From CAZFHA01 sp964518595 (lineage in GTDB: Bacteria > Bacillota > Clostridia > Saccharofermentanales > Saccharofermentanaceae), in assembly GCA_964518595.1 (NCBI GenBank), contig CAZFHA010000008.1, positions 57,117 through 121,116 on the forward strand: a stretch of DNA of 64,000 bases. The letters are read 5' to 3'. The notes beneath the pieces were generated by a model that had not been told where the DNA came from, ran no database searches, and saw only the letters and a list, made by a program, of their open reading frames with translations. Shown here piece by piece: positions 7,981 through 17,176 of this stretch (its first letter is position 1; each line of letters begins with the position of its first letter). The position numbers and the translations under genes are program-made.

Positions 7981-9572
7981 ATGCCTTACTTTTTCTTTTC
8001 ATCACTATTATTAAAAACTGGTTCCGGCAGCTACTAAAAAAACCAGCCGCACTTGTGCCAGTTATTGCTATTGTTTTCTTTTTTCTTCTGACTTTGCGTT
8101 CCGGTAATGGACAGATCAGCCAAAATCAGATATCCGGAGTCCTGTACTTCCGGACGATTCTTTTCTTGCTTTTAGGTTTTATTATCTACCTGAATTTGTC
8201 AACCGGCTTAAAACAAGGCTCAACATTTTTCTCCATGGCAGACGTAAATTTCTTGTTTACCTCTCCACTCCCGGCTCAAGCGGTACTACTCTATGGAATT
8301 ATTCGCCAGATGGGAACCAGTGCTTTAGCTACCCTTTTTCTTCTCTATCAAGGACAGAATATGCGGAATCTTTTAGGTTTCGGCACCTTTGAAATTTTTA
8401 TCGTTTTATTTGCCTGGTTTTTAATGGCCTTTTCCAGTCAGATTATTGCCTTGGGTTTATACTCCTTTACTGCCGCCCATCCCAGCCGTCGCCGGGTTGG
8501 ACGAATAATTTTGCGTGGTTTTGTGCTTCTTCTTATTCTAGGCGGTATTATTTCTCTTTTACGTAATGGGGGCAATGTCGATGGTCTTTGGAGTTATTTT
8601 AACTGGCCCGGACTAGATTTCTTTCCTCTGATTGGCTGGATTAATGGATTCATTGGGGGAATGATTAGCAGAGATTGGTTGCGCGGTTTCTTTTTTCTCG
8701 CACTAACCCTGATACTTCCGGCTCTTTCCTTACTCGTGCTGAAGCGCTCGAAAGGGGATTATTACGAAGATGTTCTACAGGCAACAGAGAACATGCAGGC
8801 CAAAAAGGCGGCAGTGCAAAGTGGTGAAATGGGTAGGGTTACCAGTTCCCGTGTTGTTAGAACCGGAAAAAGTGGCTTGGCTGGAAAAAGCGGTGGTGCT
8901 TCAACTTTTTTTTGGCGACAGATCACAGAGCAGCGGCGCAGTGGTGCACTTTTTATTGATTTTAGTTCTTTTATCGTTATTGGTGTTAGTATAGTTGGTG
9001 CTATTATTTTACAGCGCATGATAGTCGATAAAGTTGTAGAAGTTTTTACGGTACAGATTATTGCCCTGGTATTTTTTGGTTATATGCTATTTTTCATGTC
9101 ACTGGCGAATAAATTTAATCAGGAGATGGCAAAACCATACATATATTTAGTCCCTGCTTCTGGGTTGAAAAAGCTGTTTTTTGCAAATTTAGCAGTAATA
9201 ATTAAGACTCTGCTGGAAGGGATTGTCGTTTTTAGTCTTATAAGTGTGATGACAGGTTTACATTGGTGGTATAGTCCCCTAGCCGCTTTAGTGTATGCCT
9301 CTTTAGCTTTAGTTTACACCAGTCTTGGCATTTTAGTTCGACGTATTTTAGGTTTTATGAATGCTAAGCTGTTGAGTACCTTTATTTATTTCCTGACCGC
9401 TAGCCTGATAATGGGGCCGGGGCTGGCAATCTTTGGGATACTTCTCTGGATTACCTATGGAAATATTTCAGCCCTCGGATTTATCCCCTACCTGGTAGCC
9501 TTTGGCTATAATCTTGTGGCATCGCTCGTGATTTTTTATGTTAGCAGAGGTATTTTGGCAGAGAAGATCTAG
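7977..9572 (+). CDS. ABC exporter permease (putative ABC exporter, ABC_tran_2-like)
   Basis: The 531-residue protein has around ten to twelve hydrophobic segments in two halves separated by a polar loop (about residues 258-305). The pattern YxxILFLLLGFIIY...FFSMADVNFLFTSPLPAQAVLLYG at the N-terminus is typical of the Bacillota putative ABC exporter family (ABC_tran_2). Its start overlaps the ATPase stop, so it is the membrane partner of that ATPase. No soluble substrate-binding protein is encoded nearby, which fits export. The substrate is unknown. Confidence 0.8.
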   Translation: MNALLFLFITIIKNWFRQLLKKPAALVPVIAIVFFFLLTLRSGNGQISQNQISGVLYFRTILFLLLGFIIYLNLSTGLKQGSTFFSMADVNFLFTSPLPAQAVLLYGIIRQMGTSALATLFLLYQGQNMRNLLGFGTFEIFIVLFAWFLMAFSSQIIALGLYSFTAAHPSRRRVGRIILRGFVLLLILGGIISLLRNGGNVDGLWSYFNWPGLDFFPLIGWINGFIGGMISRDWLRGFFFLALTLILPALSLLVLKRSKGDYYEDVLQATENMQAKKAAVQSGEMGRVTSSRVVRTGKSGLAGKSGGASTFFWRQITEQRRSGALFIDFSSFIVIGVSIVGAIILQRMIVDKVVEVFTVQIIALVFFGYMLFFMSLANKFNQEMAKPYIYLVPASGLKKLFFANLAVIIKTLLEGIVVFSLISVMTGLHWWYSPLAALVYASLALVYTSLGILVRRILGFMNAKLLSTFIYFLTASLIMGPGLAIFGILLWITYGNISALGFIPYLVAFGYNLVASLVIFYVSRGILAEKI

Positions 9573-9577
9573 CCATT

Positions 9578-9604
9578 AATAGTGCTGGGGGCCTATTCAC
9601 TATT
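9578..9604. terminator. candidate bidirectional terminator between convergent genes
   Basis: AATAGTG (9578-9584) and CACTATT (9598-9604) can pair in the 62-bp space between the exporter permease and the convergent FtsX gene. The stem is only 7 bp and lacks a strong T tract. Confidence 0.3.
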
Positions 9605-9634
9605 CTCCTTAAATGGTTTCAGCGGCTAAGGTAA

Positions 9635-11506
9635 TCAACGGCAATCTTGCTTTAAGAGTCCGCTGATGGAGGTTTGTGCTATTTTTTTAAGGGAGGACTT
9701 TAAAATGAAGCTGCAGGTTGCCAGCATCAAGAGCAATGCCAGAAGATAGCTTTGCCAATTAGGAACAAAGGTAACTTGCCGGTGGCTGATAAGGTGTAGG
9801 GCAAAATTTATCAACAAACTGCTGGGAATACTAATCACCAAAGCTTTAAAGCCATAGTAGAAACTTTCATACAGAATCATACGGCGCAAAACACTTTTGC
9901 TCATACCCAGCGCTTGTAAAATAGCAAATTCCCGCTGTCTTTGTCCTATGGACATGTGAGATGTGTTGATAATGTTGGCTAAGGAAATCAGGCTAACCGC
10001 AAGGATGAAGCCGTAAATAAAAAGTGCAACAGTCAGAAACTGCTGCTTGTCACCTTGAGCTTGCGTCTGCATAATGGTCGATTGCTGAATTTCTTGGGGC
10101 AAAGAGGTTAGCCCTTCGGCCACTGAATAATTCAATTCGTAGCTGGTAGCTGCCTCAATGATTTCAGGATGCGCATAACTCGAAGCAACAAAAAACAAGA
10201 TCAGGCTCATAATCAGAGAAGAGAGGGCAAGACGAAATTGTTGACGGGTACGTCGGAGGTTTTGCTTGGCTAAGACGGCTTCTACACCACCAAAGCGACG
10301 TAGCCAGCCGCGATTCAAAGCTTTGATGTTGGCTAATTGTAGCGTATGATCGTGCTGTGATCGTAGTGAAGCTAGCGCGGCAGTTTTACCGGCTTGGCGG
10401 GCAGGGAAGATAAGTGAAATTCCCAGTGCTATTAGAGTTAGGGTTAGAGCTAGTAGCGGAGCCCATAGAGGAATAATAATTCTTAAGTTTAAGTCTTGTA
10501 GGCTTAAGGCTCCTTCCAGCAAAGGGCTAAATTGCCCAATTAGAACCTTAACACCCAAGATCCCCAGAAGGAGACCCAAAGGAATACTACATATAGATAA
10601 AAGCAAGCTTTCAATCCAGATATGTTGCCGATTTTGTTTCTGACTTGCTCCGCAGCCAGCTAATAGACTAAGGGCATTTTTTCGAGCGGTCAATGAAATA
10701 GCGAAAGCGTTATAAATTAGAAAGGAGCTGGTTAGAAGCACAATCAGACAGATGCCTGAAGCCAGAAAAAGAATTAAGTCGGGTTTTTGCCCCGGCGCAA
10801 TGACACCTTGATAGCGTAAAAGTGATTGATGAAAATCAGCCCTTTCGTAAGGAATATCGGCCTGTTGTAAAAGGTTAGAGATCTCTTCGTAATATTGAAA
10901 AGATGGTGAATTTGAGTAGAGAAATAGGAGCTTTGTATCTGGAGTCAGCTGGGTATCTTTAGTTGAGATAATGGCTTGATTTTCTTTAGATGGAGAAATA
11001 ATGCCTTTAGGGGGTAAGAATAAGCCAACTACTTTGTAGCTGCCATGCTGAACTCCCGACCATAACTCTACAATTGGTTCTGTATCAGCATAATATTGAC
11101 TAGATTCACTATTCATCGCTAGGGCAATTTCGCCTTCTTTTTCTGGAAGGCGACCATGGAAAATGGTTGGGGGAAAGGCAGCAGATATTCTATCATCCCA
11201 GTATAAAAGCTGTAAGTTTTTTTCTGCCACAGAGGAGACAGTCTTTGTTTTTACCGGTAAAATATGGGACACAACTTGGCTCCTGCTCAGAGCCGCCTCC
11301 GAGGACAACAGGGGCAGCGTAAGTCGAACTGTCCAATTGCCTTCAGAAGAAGACACTTTCCGGGCCATAGCATCTAAATACGATACAGAAAAGAGTATTA
11401 CAGCCATAAAAAGTGCAGTAGCCACCATCAGCCCGGAGGCTGTGAGTAGGAGCCATTTTTTCTGGTGGAAAAGATTTCTAACTGTAAACCGAAGGATAAT
11501 ATTCAA
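9635..11506 (-). CDS. FtsX-type ABC transporter permease
   Basis: The 623-residue permease has the MacB/FtsX layout. It has one N-terminal helix, an extracytosolic domain of about 180 residues, and three helices around residues 240-360. A second FtsX block covers about 430-620, with LANIINTSHMSIGQRQREFAILQALGMS. The start is TTG at 11506, overlapping the upstream ATPase stop by 4 bp (TTGA), so translation is probably coupled. It is the last gene of the operon RR-HK-ATPase-permease, a layout used for sensing and resisting antimicrobial peptides or envelope stress. The substrate is unknown. Confidence 0.85.
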   Translation of the reverse strand: MNIILRFTVRNLFHQKKWLLLTASGLMVATALFMAVILFSVSYLDAMARKVSSSEGNWTVRLTLPLLSSEAALSRSQVVSHILPVKTKTVSSVAEKNLQLLYWDDRISAAFPPTIFHGRLPEKEGEIALAMNSESSQYYADTEPIVELWSGVQHGSYKVVGLFLPPKGIISPSKENQAIISTKDTQLTPDTKLLFLYSNSPSFQYYEEISNLLQQADIPYERADFHQSLLRYQGVIAPGQKPDLILFLASGICLIVLLTSSFLIYNAFAISLTARKNALSLLAGCGASQKQNRQHIWIESLLLSICSIPLGLLLGILGVKVLIGQFSPLLEGALSLQDLNLRIIIPLWAPLLALTLTLIALGISLIFPARQAGKTAALASLRSQHDHTLQLANIKALNRGWLRRFGGVEAVLAKQNLRRTRQQFRLALSSLIMSLILFFVASSYAHPEIIEAATSYELNYSVAEGLTSLPQEIQQSTIMQTQAQGDKQQFLTVALFIYGFILAVSLISLANIINTSHMSIGQRQREFAILQALGMSKSVLRRMILYESFYYGFKALVISIPSSLLINFALHLISHRQVTFVPNWQSYLLALLLMLATCSFILKSSLKKIAQTSISGLLKQDCR

Positions 11507-12186
11507 GGGCGTATTACCTCATCCTGAATAATGCGACCGTCTTCCATCGTTAACAGCCGGTCTGCTTGCAAGGCAATATTACTGTCGTGGGTGATGATGA
11601 TAAGGGTTTGTTTGAACTGCCGGTTACAGCGGCGGAAGAGTTCCATGATGTCAGCGCTGTTTTTACGATCTAAACTACCGGTAGGTTCGTCGGCTAAAAC
11701 CAGAGCCGGAGTGCTTATTAGGGCACGACCGATGGAAACTCTCTGCTGCTGCCCACCGGAGAGTTGTGTTGGGGGTTGATGGGCTTGTTGGCTTAAATTA
11801 AGTAACTTAAGCATTTCGGTGATATAGGTGGGATCGGAATCCCTGCCATCTAACAGCAGAGGGAGGGCAATATTTTCTTCTACCGACAAGGTGGGCAGTA
11901 AATTGCCAAACTGATAGATAAGACCGATTTGCCGCCGCCGAAAAATGGCTAATTGGGTATCTTTTAGCTGATAGATATCTGTTCCGTCTACAAAGACTTT
12001 GCCATGATCCGGCGGATCGATACCGCCTAAAATATGGAGTAAGGTTGACTTGCCGGAACCTGAGGGCCCCATTAGAGCAACAAATTCACCTCGCCTGACA
12101 GAAAAAGACACATCTTTAAGAGCTTCTACTTGCGTATTGCCCTGACCATAAGTCCGAGTAAGATTCTGTACACGAAGGATTGTCAT
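11503..12186 (-). CDS. LolD/MacB-type ABC ATP-binding protein
   Basis: The 227-residue ATPase has Walker A GPSGSGKST (40-48), signature LSGGQQQRV, Walker B LVLADEPTGSLD and the switch His in ITHDS. This is the MacB/LolD subfamily that always works with FtsX-type permeases. It lies 11 bp after the histidine kinase gene and overlaps the permease start by 4 bp. Confidence 0.92.
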   Translation of the reverse strand: MTILRVQNLTRTYGQGNTQVEALKDVSFSVRRGEFVALMGPSGSGKSTLLHILGGIDPPDHGKVFVDGTDIYQLKDTQLAIFRRRQIGLIYQFGNLLPTLSVEENIALPLLLDGRDSDPTYITEMLKLLNLSQQAHQPPTQLSGGQQQRVSIGRALISTPALVLADEPTGSLDRKNSADIMELFRRCNRQFKQTLIIITHDSNIALQADRLLTMEDGRIIQDEVIRP

Positions 12187-12197
12187 CTCTGGTACTC

Positions 12198-13259
12198 CTA
12201 ATTACTTGATTCTTTTATTGTAGCAGTTGTGGCTAAGGTTTTTGTGACAGAGCTGTCATGAAAGCTGGAGAAAAATTTTATTACAAATAGAGCTCCCCCT
12301 TGCTCACCGTTCTTAGCATCTATACTGCCTCCCTGAGCCTGAATAATGCTTTTAGTCATAGCTAGTCCAATGCCGACACTTTCGCCGGTGGCATTTTTAC
12401 CGCGGAAAAATCGGTCAAAAAGGTAAGGAATCTCCTCTGGAGGAAAGCCTGAACCACTGTCTTCAATAGATAATTGGGTAAAAAGCGGATTTTGAAAGCA
12501 ATGTACGTTTATTTCACCACCTTGGGGCGTGTGCTCCATACAATTTTTGATAACATTGAGGAGGCTTTCAGAAGTCCAGGACAGGTCACAATAAACTTCT
12601 GCGTGGATTTCTCCGGTTAAGTGGATTTTTTGGCCTCGGAGCTCAGAAGCAACCAATAGTGGGGAAGTAGCTTTTTTAAACAGAGCTTCAACCGGAACTT
12701 GATTTAAGTTAAACACGATTGTACCGGCATCAATTTGAGCTAATTTCAAAAGGGAGGTGGAAAGCCACTGCAAGCGTTCAATTTGTGCCTGGATTTGGGT
12801 GCTGAATTCCCGACGCTCCTGGATAGGACAGCAGGGATCGGCTAACAGTTCGGTTAAGACCGACATAGCTGTCAACGGTGTTTTAAGTTGGTGAGAAATA
12901 TCTGACATCGAATTGGCAAGCCGTGTCTTTTCTTCTTTGAGATCGCTGGCTTGGCTTGAGAGCGCTAAGGTAGTCTTTAGGATTTCACTTTTGAGGATGG
13001 ATAGCTCTCCTTCATAACAATGACCAACTTCCAAATTGAATTGACCGGAATTAATTCGGTGCAAATAATCAGATAGTTTTGTAATTTGGCAATAAAAAGA
13101 ACGAAAAACAACCAAAGTGCTAATAAAAGCTGCCAAAAACATAACTATAGCTATGCTGAAAAAATAGCTGGGAAACACCCAGACCAGTATGAGACCTAAA
13201 AATAGTAGAAGTAGATAGATATAAGAAAGTCTTTTAACTTCTCGGTTACGCCAAAACAA
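12198..13259 (-). CDS. sensor histidine kinase with a very short extracytosolic loop
   Basis: The 353-residue kinase has two membrane helices (about 11-29 and 33-52) separated by only a few residues, so little can protrude outside; this is the intramembrane-sensing type. A HAMP-like linker follows, then the HisKA H-box SHQLKTPLT with His123, N-box NVIKNCMEH, and G-box DSGSGFPPEE with a second Gly-rich loop GIGLAM. It sits between its response regulator and an ABC ATPase/FtsX pair. The likely logic is that the transporter or its ligand is sensed and the kinase drives transporter expression, as in Bce-like systems; that is inference. Confidence 0.9.
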   Translation of the reverse strand: MFWRNREVKRLSYIYLLLLFLGLILVWVFPSYFFSIAIVMFLAAFISTLVVFRSFYCQITKLSDYLHRINSGQFNLEVGHCYEGELSILKSEILKTTLALSSQASDLKEEKTRLANSMSDISHQLKTPLTAMSVLTELLADPCCPIQERREFSTQIQAQIERLQWLSTSLLKLAQIDAGTIVFNLNQVPVEALFKKATSPLLVASELRGQKIHLTGEIHAEVYCDLSWTSESLLNVIKNCMEHTPQGGEINVHCFQNPLFTQLSIEDSGSGFPPEEIPYLFDRFFRGKNATGESVGIGLAMTKSIIQAQGGSIDAKNGEQGGALFVIKFFSSFHDSSVTKTLATTATIKESSN

Positions 13260-13288
13260 TAAACTCCCCCCTAATCTCCTCCTTAGGA

Positions 13289-13981
13289 CTACTGTAGACG
13301 ACTGCTGTCAAGTAAATAGCCTGTACCGCGGACAGTGAGTATGATGCGCGGGTGCACAGGATCGTCTTCGATCTTTTCCCGCAAACGCTTAATATACACC
13401 GTTAAGGTGTTATCATTAACAAACTCACCACCGGCATCCCAAATGTCTGCTAAAAGGTTATCCCGGCTCAGAATCTTACCATCGTTATTCAGCAGGCTGA
13501 GAAATAAGCGGTACTCAAGGGCTGTTAATAGCAGGTCTTCGCCCTTTTTGGTTATGCGACCACTGGCAGTATTAATGGTTAGATTATCCAGTATAATTTG
13601 TTGGTCTTGCTCTTTCTCTCGGTAGCAGCGGCGAAGAACCATTTTAATTCGAGACAATAGCTCCCGCAGTCGAAAGGGTTTAGTGATATAGTCATCAGCC
13701 CCCATCTCAATACCCTGAACAACGCTGATTTCGTCATCTCTGGCGGTTAAAAATATAACCGGAGCATCTCGCAGCTGCTTTTGCGCTTGACATACTTCGT
13801 ACCCACTGCCGTCCGGCAAGGATAAATCGAGTATGAGAAGATCAAAACTATCTTGAGTAAGTTGCTGGGTGGCGGTAGCCACACTGGAACAAGCTACTAC
13901 ACTGTAGCCTTCTTTCTGCAAAGAATAACTAAGTCCCATAATTATTGACGGATCATCTTCAACCAATAGAATCTTTTTCAT
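13289..13981 (-). CDS. OmpR/PhoB-family response regulator
   Basis: The 230-residue regulator has a receiver domain with the acidic pair ED at 8-10, phosphoacceptor Asp52 (LILDLSLPDGSG), and the conserved Lys in ITKPFRLREL. A winged-helix Trans_reg_C domain fills the rest (about 130-226). It is the first gene of the minus-strand operon and is divergent from the ferritin gene. The two starts are about 150 bp apart, so both promoters lie in that gap. Confidence 0.93.
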   Translation of the reverse strand: MKKILLVEDDPSIIMGLSYSLQKEGYSVVACSSVATATQQLTQDSFDLLILDLSLPDGSGYEVCQAQKQLRDAPVIFLTARDDEISVVQGIEMGADDYITKPFRLRELLSRIKMVLRRCYREKEQDQQIILDNLTINTASGRITKKGEDLLLTALEYRLFLSLLNNDGKILSRDNLLADIWDAGGEFVNDNTLTVYIKRLREKIEDDPVHPRIILTVRGTGYLLDSSRLQ

Positions 13982-14134
13982 GAGCTTATTTTACCATAGC
14001 GATGGCTGGGTGGAAGAGGCGAATTTCAAAACTAATTTCAAACCTTTACAGAGGAAAACCGCTGGCAGGAAAATTTTTGTCAGTGTATAATGTAGATGTG
14101 TAAAAATGTTCTTATAGAAGGAAAGGGGGCAATT

Positions 14135-14647
14135 ATGCTTTCTCAAACCATAATCAATTTAATCAATCAACAGATCAACAAAGAGATTTTTTCTGCCTAT
14201 CTTTATCAAGATTTTGCCAACTACTATGATGTGGAAGGGCTTTCTGGTTTTGCTAACTGGTTTACGGTTCAGGTACAAGAGGAACTGGATCATGTGAAAT
14301 TTTTTAGTCGCTATCTTCTTAACCATGGAGTGGCACCGGCTCTTCAACCCATTATGGCTCCAGAGGGAAGATACGAGGGCTTCATGGCGCCACTTAGAGC
14401 GTCTCTTGAACATGAAAAATCTATTACCGCATCTATTTATGCCCTCAATGCTCAGGCATTAGAAGAAAAAGACTTCCGAACCATCCAGTTTTTAGATTGG
14501 TTTATCAAGGAACAAGGGGAAGAAGAAAAGAATGCCGACGATTTAATCAAAAAATATGAATTATTTGGTCAAGATGGTAAAGGTCTATATCTGCTTGACA
14601 GTGAACTACAGACGCGGGTTTATACACCGCCTACCTTTAGTATCTAA
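14135..14647 (+). CDS. ftnA: ferritin
   Basis: The 170-residue four-helix non-haem ferritin begins at ATG 14135, set by GAAAGGGGGC just upstream; an in-frame upstream ATG at 14096 has no ribosome binding site. Ferroxidase ligands are visible as E in NKEIFSAYLY (about residue 17), EELDH (Glu50/His53 type), a Glu in LEHEK and the late EQGEEEKNADD motif. It should oxidise Fe(II) and store iron in the cytosol, which fits the nearby peroxide-defence genes. The next gene starts two bases after its stop. Confidence 0.9.
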   Translation: MLSQTIINLINQQINKEIFSAYLYQDFANYYDVEGLSGFANWFTVQVQEELDHVKFFSRYLLNHGVAPALQPIMAPEGRYEGFMAPLRASLEHEKSITASIYALNAQALEEKDFRTIQFLDWFIKEQGEEEKNADDLIKKYELFGQDGKGLYLLDSELQTRVYTPPTFSI

Positions 14648-14649
14648 AG

Positions 14650-16269
14650 ATGGATCAAGTTTCTTTGGGTTATCGAGATTACTGGGCTAAAAGCTCGGTA
14701 ACTCGATGGCGCAATTATAGATGTTTATTTTTTTTCTTATATGCTGCGGTGCTACTGTTTTTTACCTCGGCTAATTCGCCATTTTTTGCCTATCAGACCT
14801 GGGCAGATCCTAACATCTACATGGATGTGGGAAGAGCACTCAAAAATGGACAAGTGCTTTATGTGGATATATTCGACCATAAGGGGCCGAATTTTTTATT
14901 GCTATTTGCGGCACTTGCTTATATTCCCACTTATGGAATGTGGGGACTATATTTGTTTCAGGTAGTCACCCTAGGGGTGTGTCTTTTTTTTCTGGATCGG
15001 TTAGCCCGCCTTTTCTTACCGGTACTTCCGTCACTTCTAGTGACAATTCTTTTCCCCGTATTTCTGCTCCAACCTTCTTTGTACGGACAAGGTGGAGGCT
15101 CGGCGGAAGAGCTTATGCTACCGCTATTTATGGGTAGTTTATTCTATTTTTTTCGTCATTTCAGCCTCCGTTCCCAAACCTTGGCAGGTGAAAGGATTAT
15201 TCCGCCTAAAGGATTACTTTTTCTGGGGGTGTCCTCGGGATTTACCCTTTTAGTCAAGCTTAACCTGTCAGCTTTTTTCTTCGCCGTAGCAGCAGCTATG
15301 TTACTGTCTGTGCTGTTAAATAACCAGCGACTTTTTTTGCGTTGCGGATTGAAATTTCTCGGTGGCGTGTTTTTAGGTATGCTTCCCAGTATAGTGTACC
15401 TGACAGCAACACAAAGCTTTACGACTTTTGTTGAGGTCTATCTCAGGTTTAACTTACTGTATGCCTCTTCAACTAGTGGCAGTTCCAAGCTGTTTGCTCT
15501 TGTTGGTGCTTCTATATCCGGTTTATTACAGAATCCTTGGGCAAGCCTCTTTCTATTTGTTGGCCTTTGGCTTATATGCAGTCGGCAATATTTTTTAGTT
15601 ACTTTAGGCAGATTCAGTTACTTTGGTCTCTTTTTGCTGCTCATAACCATGACCTACATTAGCGGACGAGCCTACCCCTATGAGTTTATTAGTTTTTTAC
15701 CCTTTGTTGCCATAGGAGTGGTTACCTTTGTGGCTTGGATTTGGCAACAAATCCCAGAAAGGAAAAAGCAAGACTGGCAAGCTGTCACTTTCAAAAAAGT
15801 TATCATAAGTTCTATTCTCTTCATCTTGTGGATGAGCTATTTGATTTGGCAAAACGGACTATATCATAAAAGCCCCTCTTTCAGACAAGAGATGACTGGA
15901 ATTGAAAAAGTTGCCTTAGCTATGGAAGAGAGTTGGGGGGAACGGGCGGATGCGCCTACTATACTGCTTTTTAATTCCGCTGATTACGGATACTTTCAAT
16001 TAATAAAAACCTATCCAAAATTGCGAGTTTTTTATATGCCGGTAATTTCGCAGTCCAACTATCCAGCCTTGGCAGATGAACAGTTTAACTATATTAAAAC
16101 CGGTAAGGCGGATTTTGTGATTCAAACCTTATTTAAGCCTCCTCAGTCAGACCAGAAAAGTCTAATTCAGCAGCTAAATCCTGCCTACGAGCTAGTAGAG
16201 ATTTTTCCGCAAAATATTGAAGGTTTAGAGCTCTATATAGCGCTCTATAAAAATCTCTCTTCAGTATAA
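14650..16269 (+). CDS. GT-C-like polytopic membrane protein (PMT_2/GT39-like)
   Basis: This 539-residue protein has about ten to eleven membrane helices. The first outer loop carries an acidic motif (ADPNIYMDVGRALKNG) followed by VDIFDHKGPNFLLLFA. This is the usual arrangement of the catalytic Asp and the D-x-K-P/G-P loop in lipid-phosphate-sugar-dependent GT-C transferases. The C-terminal 100 residues form an outer or soluble tail. It probably glycosylates a cell-surface polymer or lipid. The exact reaction is not readable. It starts two bases after ferritin with almost no ribosome binding site, suggesting coupling. Confidence 0.65.
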   Translation: MDQVSLGYRDYWAKSSVTRWRNYRCLFFFLYAAVLLFFTSANSPFFAYQTWADPNIYMDVGRALKNGQVLYVDIFDHKGPNFLLLFAALAYIPTYGMWGLYLFQVVTLGVCLFFLDRLARLFLPVLPSLLVTILFPVFLLQPSLYGQGGGSAEELMLPLFMGSLFYFFRHFSLRSQTLAGERIIPPKGLLFLGVSSGFTLLVKLNLSAFFFAVAAAMLLSVLLNNQRLFLRCGLKFLGGVFLGMLPSIVYLTATQSFTTFVEVYLRFNLLYASSTSGSSKLFALVGASISGLLQNPWASLFLFVGLWLICSRQYFLVTLGRFSYFGLFLLLITMTYISGRAYPYEFISFLPFVAIGVVTFVAWIWQQIPERKKQDWQAVTFKKVIISSILFILWMSYLIWQNGLYHKSPSFRQEMTGIEKVALAMEESWGERADAPTILLFNSADYGYFQLIKTYPKLRVFYMPVISQSNYPALADEQFNYIKTGKADFVIQTLFKPPQSDQKSLIQQLNPAYELVEIFPQNIEGLELYIALYKNLSSV

Positions 16270-16292
16270 ATCTAATTGCTTGTTTTTCTTAT

Positions 16293-16333
16293 ATCAATAT
16301 ATTTTTATTGTTTAGCGATAAAAATATATTGAT
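16293..16333 (+). terminator. perfect 16-bp AT-rich dyad followed by T tracts
   Basis: Perfect 16-nt arms at 16293-16308 and 16318-16333 (ATCAATATATTTTTAT and its complement) flank a 9-nt loop and run into TTTTTTG-TTTTTTT. It can terminate the GT-C transcript. The stem has only two G-C pairs, so it might instead be an operator for the DUF2975/HTH pair that follows. Confidence 0.55.
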
Positions 16334-16385
16334 TTTTTTGTTTTTTTACTTTATCATAGGGACAAGAAATTAAAGAGGAGCAAGA

Positions 16386-16853
16386 ATGATGATTATGAGT
16401 AGAGGGAGTTTAGCCTTTGCAGTCAGACTATTAAATGATCTGCTTTTAGTGCTAAATACCATTGTTTTATTAACGCTACCATGGCTATTGGCCATAACCT
16501 ATGATAGCTTGTCACAAATTTACTATATGGTGGAAAGTTACCGCTTTTGGTTGCTGTTTTTATATCCTTGTGGTCTTTTTACCTTGTTGATTCTTATTTT
16601 GGGACATCGAATACTGCGGAATTTAGAAGGACGTAAACCCTTTGCCCGACGTAATTTCCGCGATTTGAAACGATTAGGCTTTGTTTTTTTACTTCTGTGC
16701 CTGGCTTTTGTTGTTAAGATATTTTTCTATAGCTCAATTTTAACTATCTTTTGCGCCGGAATCTTCCTCGTACTAACCTTATTAGCGTGGCTACTTTCAG
16801 AGACTTTTCGGCAGGCTTGTGAGATTTGGGAAGAACATCAGTTAACGATTTAA
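16386..16853 (+). CDS. DUF2975 family membrane protein
   Basis: The 155-residue protein has four hydrophobic helices and a polar hinge (RILRNLEGRKPFARRNFRDLKRLG) between helices 2 and 3. DUF2975 proteins are nearly always encoded directly before a small YozG-type HTH regulator, as here. The ATG at 16386 has AGAGGAGC upstream. The function is unknown; a membrane sensor or antagonist for the HTH protein is a reasonable guess. Confidence 0.8.
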   Translation: MMIMSRGSLAFAVRLLNDLLLVLNTIVLLTLPWLLAITYDSLSQIYYMVESYRFWLLFLYPCGLFTLLILILGHRILRNLEGRKPFARRNFRDLKRLGFVFLLLCLAFVVKIFFYSSILTIFCAGIFLVLTLLAWLLSETFRQACEIWEEHQLTI

Positions 16854-16884
16854 ATGAGCTACATGAATAGAAAGAGGAATTAAT

Positions 16885-17094
16885 ATGCCAATTTTGGTGC
16901 GACTGGATGTAGTAATGGCGCAGCGTAAAATGAGCTTGACAGAGTTAGCAGAAAAAGTTGATCTAACCTTAGCGAACCTCTCAATCCTAAAAAATGAAAA
17001 AGCTAAAGCGATTCGATTCTCGACTCTTGAAGCCATTTGCGAGGCACTTCACTGCCAACCTGGTGATATTCTTGAATATGTTCCTGAGGACTAG
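16885..17094 (+). CDS. YozG-type XRE-family HTH regulator
   Basis: This 69-residue protein is a single helix-turn-helix domain: VVMAQRKMSLTELAEKVDLT, then NLSILKNEKAKAIRFSTLEAICEALHCQPGDIL. The short length and the IRFSTLEAICEALHCQPGD ending are typical of the HTH_26/YozG group. It follows the DUF2975 gene by 31 bp and precedes a membrane-protein gene it may also control. Confidence 0.9.
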   Translation: MPILVRLDVVMAQRKMSLTELAEKVDLTLANLSILKNEKAKAIRFSTLEAICEALHCQPGDILEYVPED

Positions 17095-17176
17095 AAGATA
17101 GAGTTAATTATGTAGATTTCCTAGGCAGTTAATACTATCAATGATATTTATTTTAGGTAATAAAGGAGGACTTTTT

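Noticed and set aside
14096..14134. An upstream ATG start for ferritin
   Set aside because: It has no ribosome binding site, whereas GAAAGGGGGC fits ATG 14135 and the usual ferritin N-terminus.
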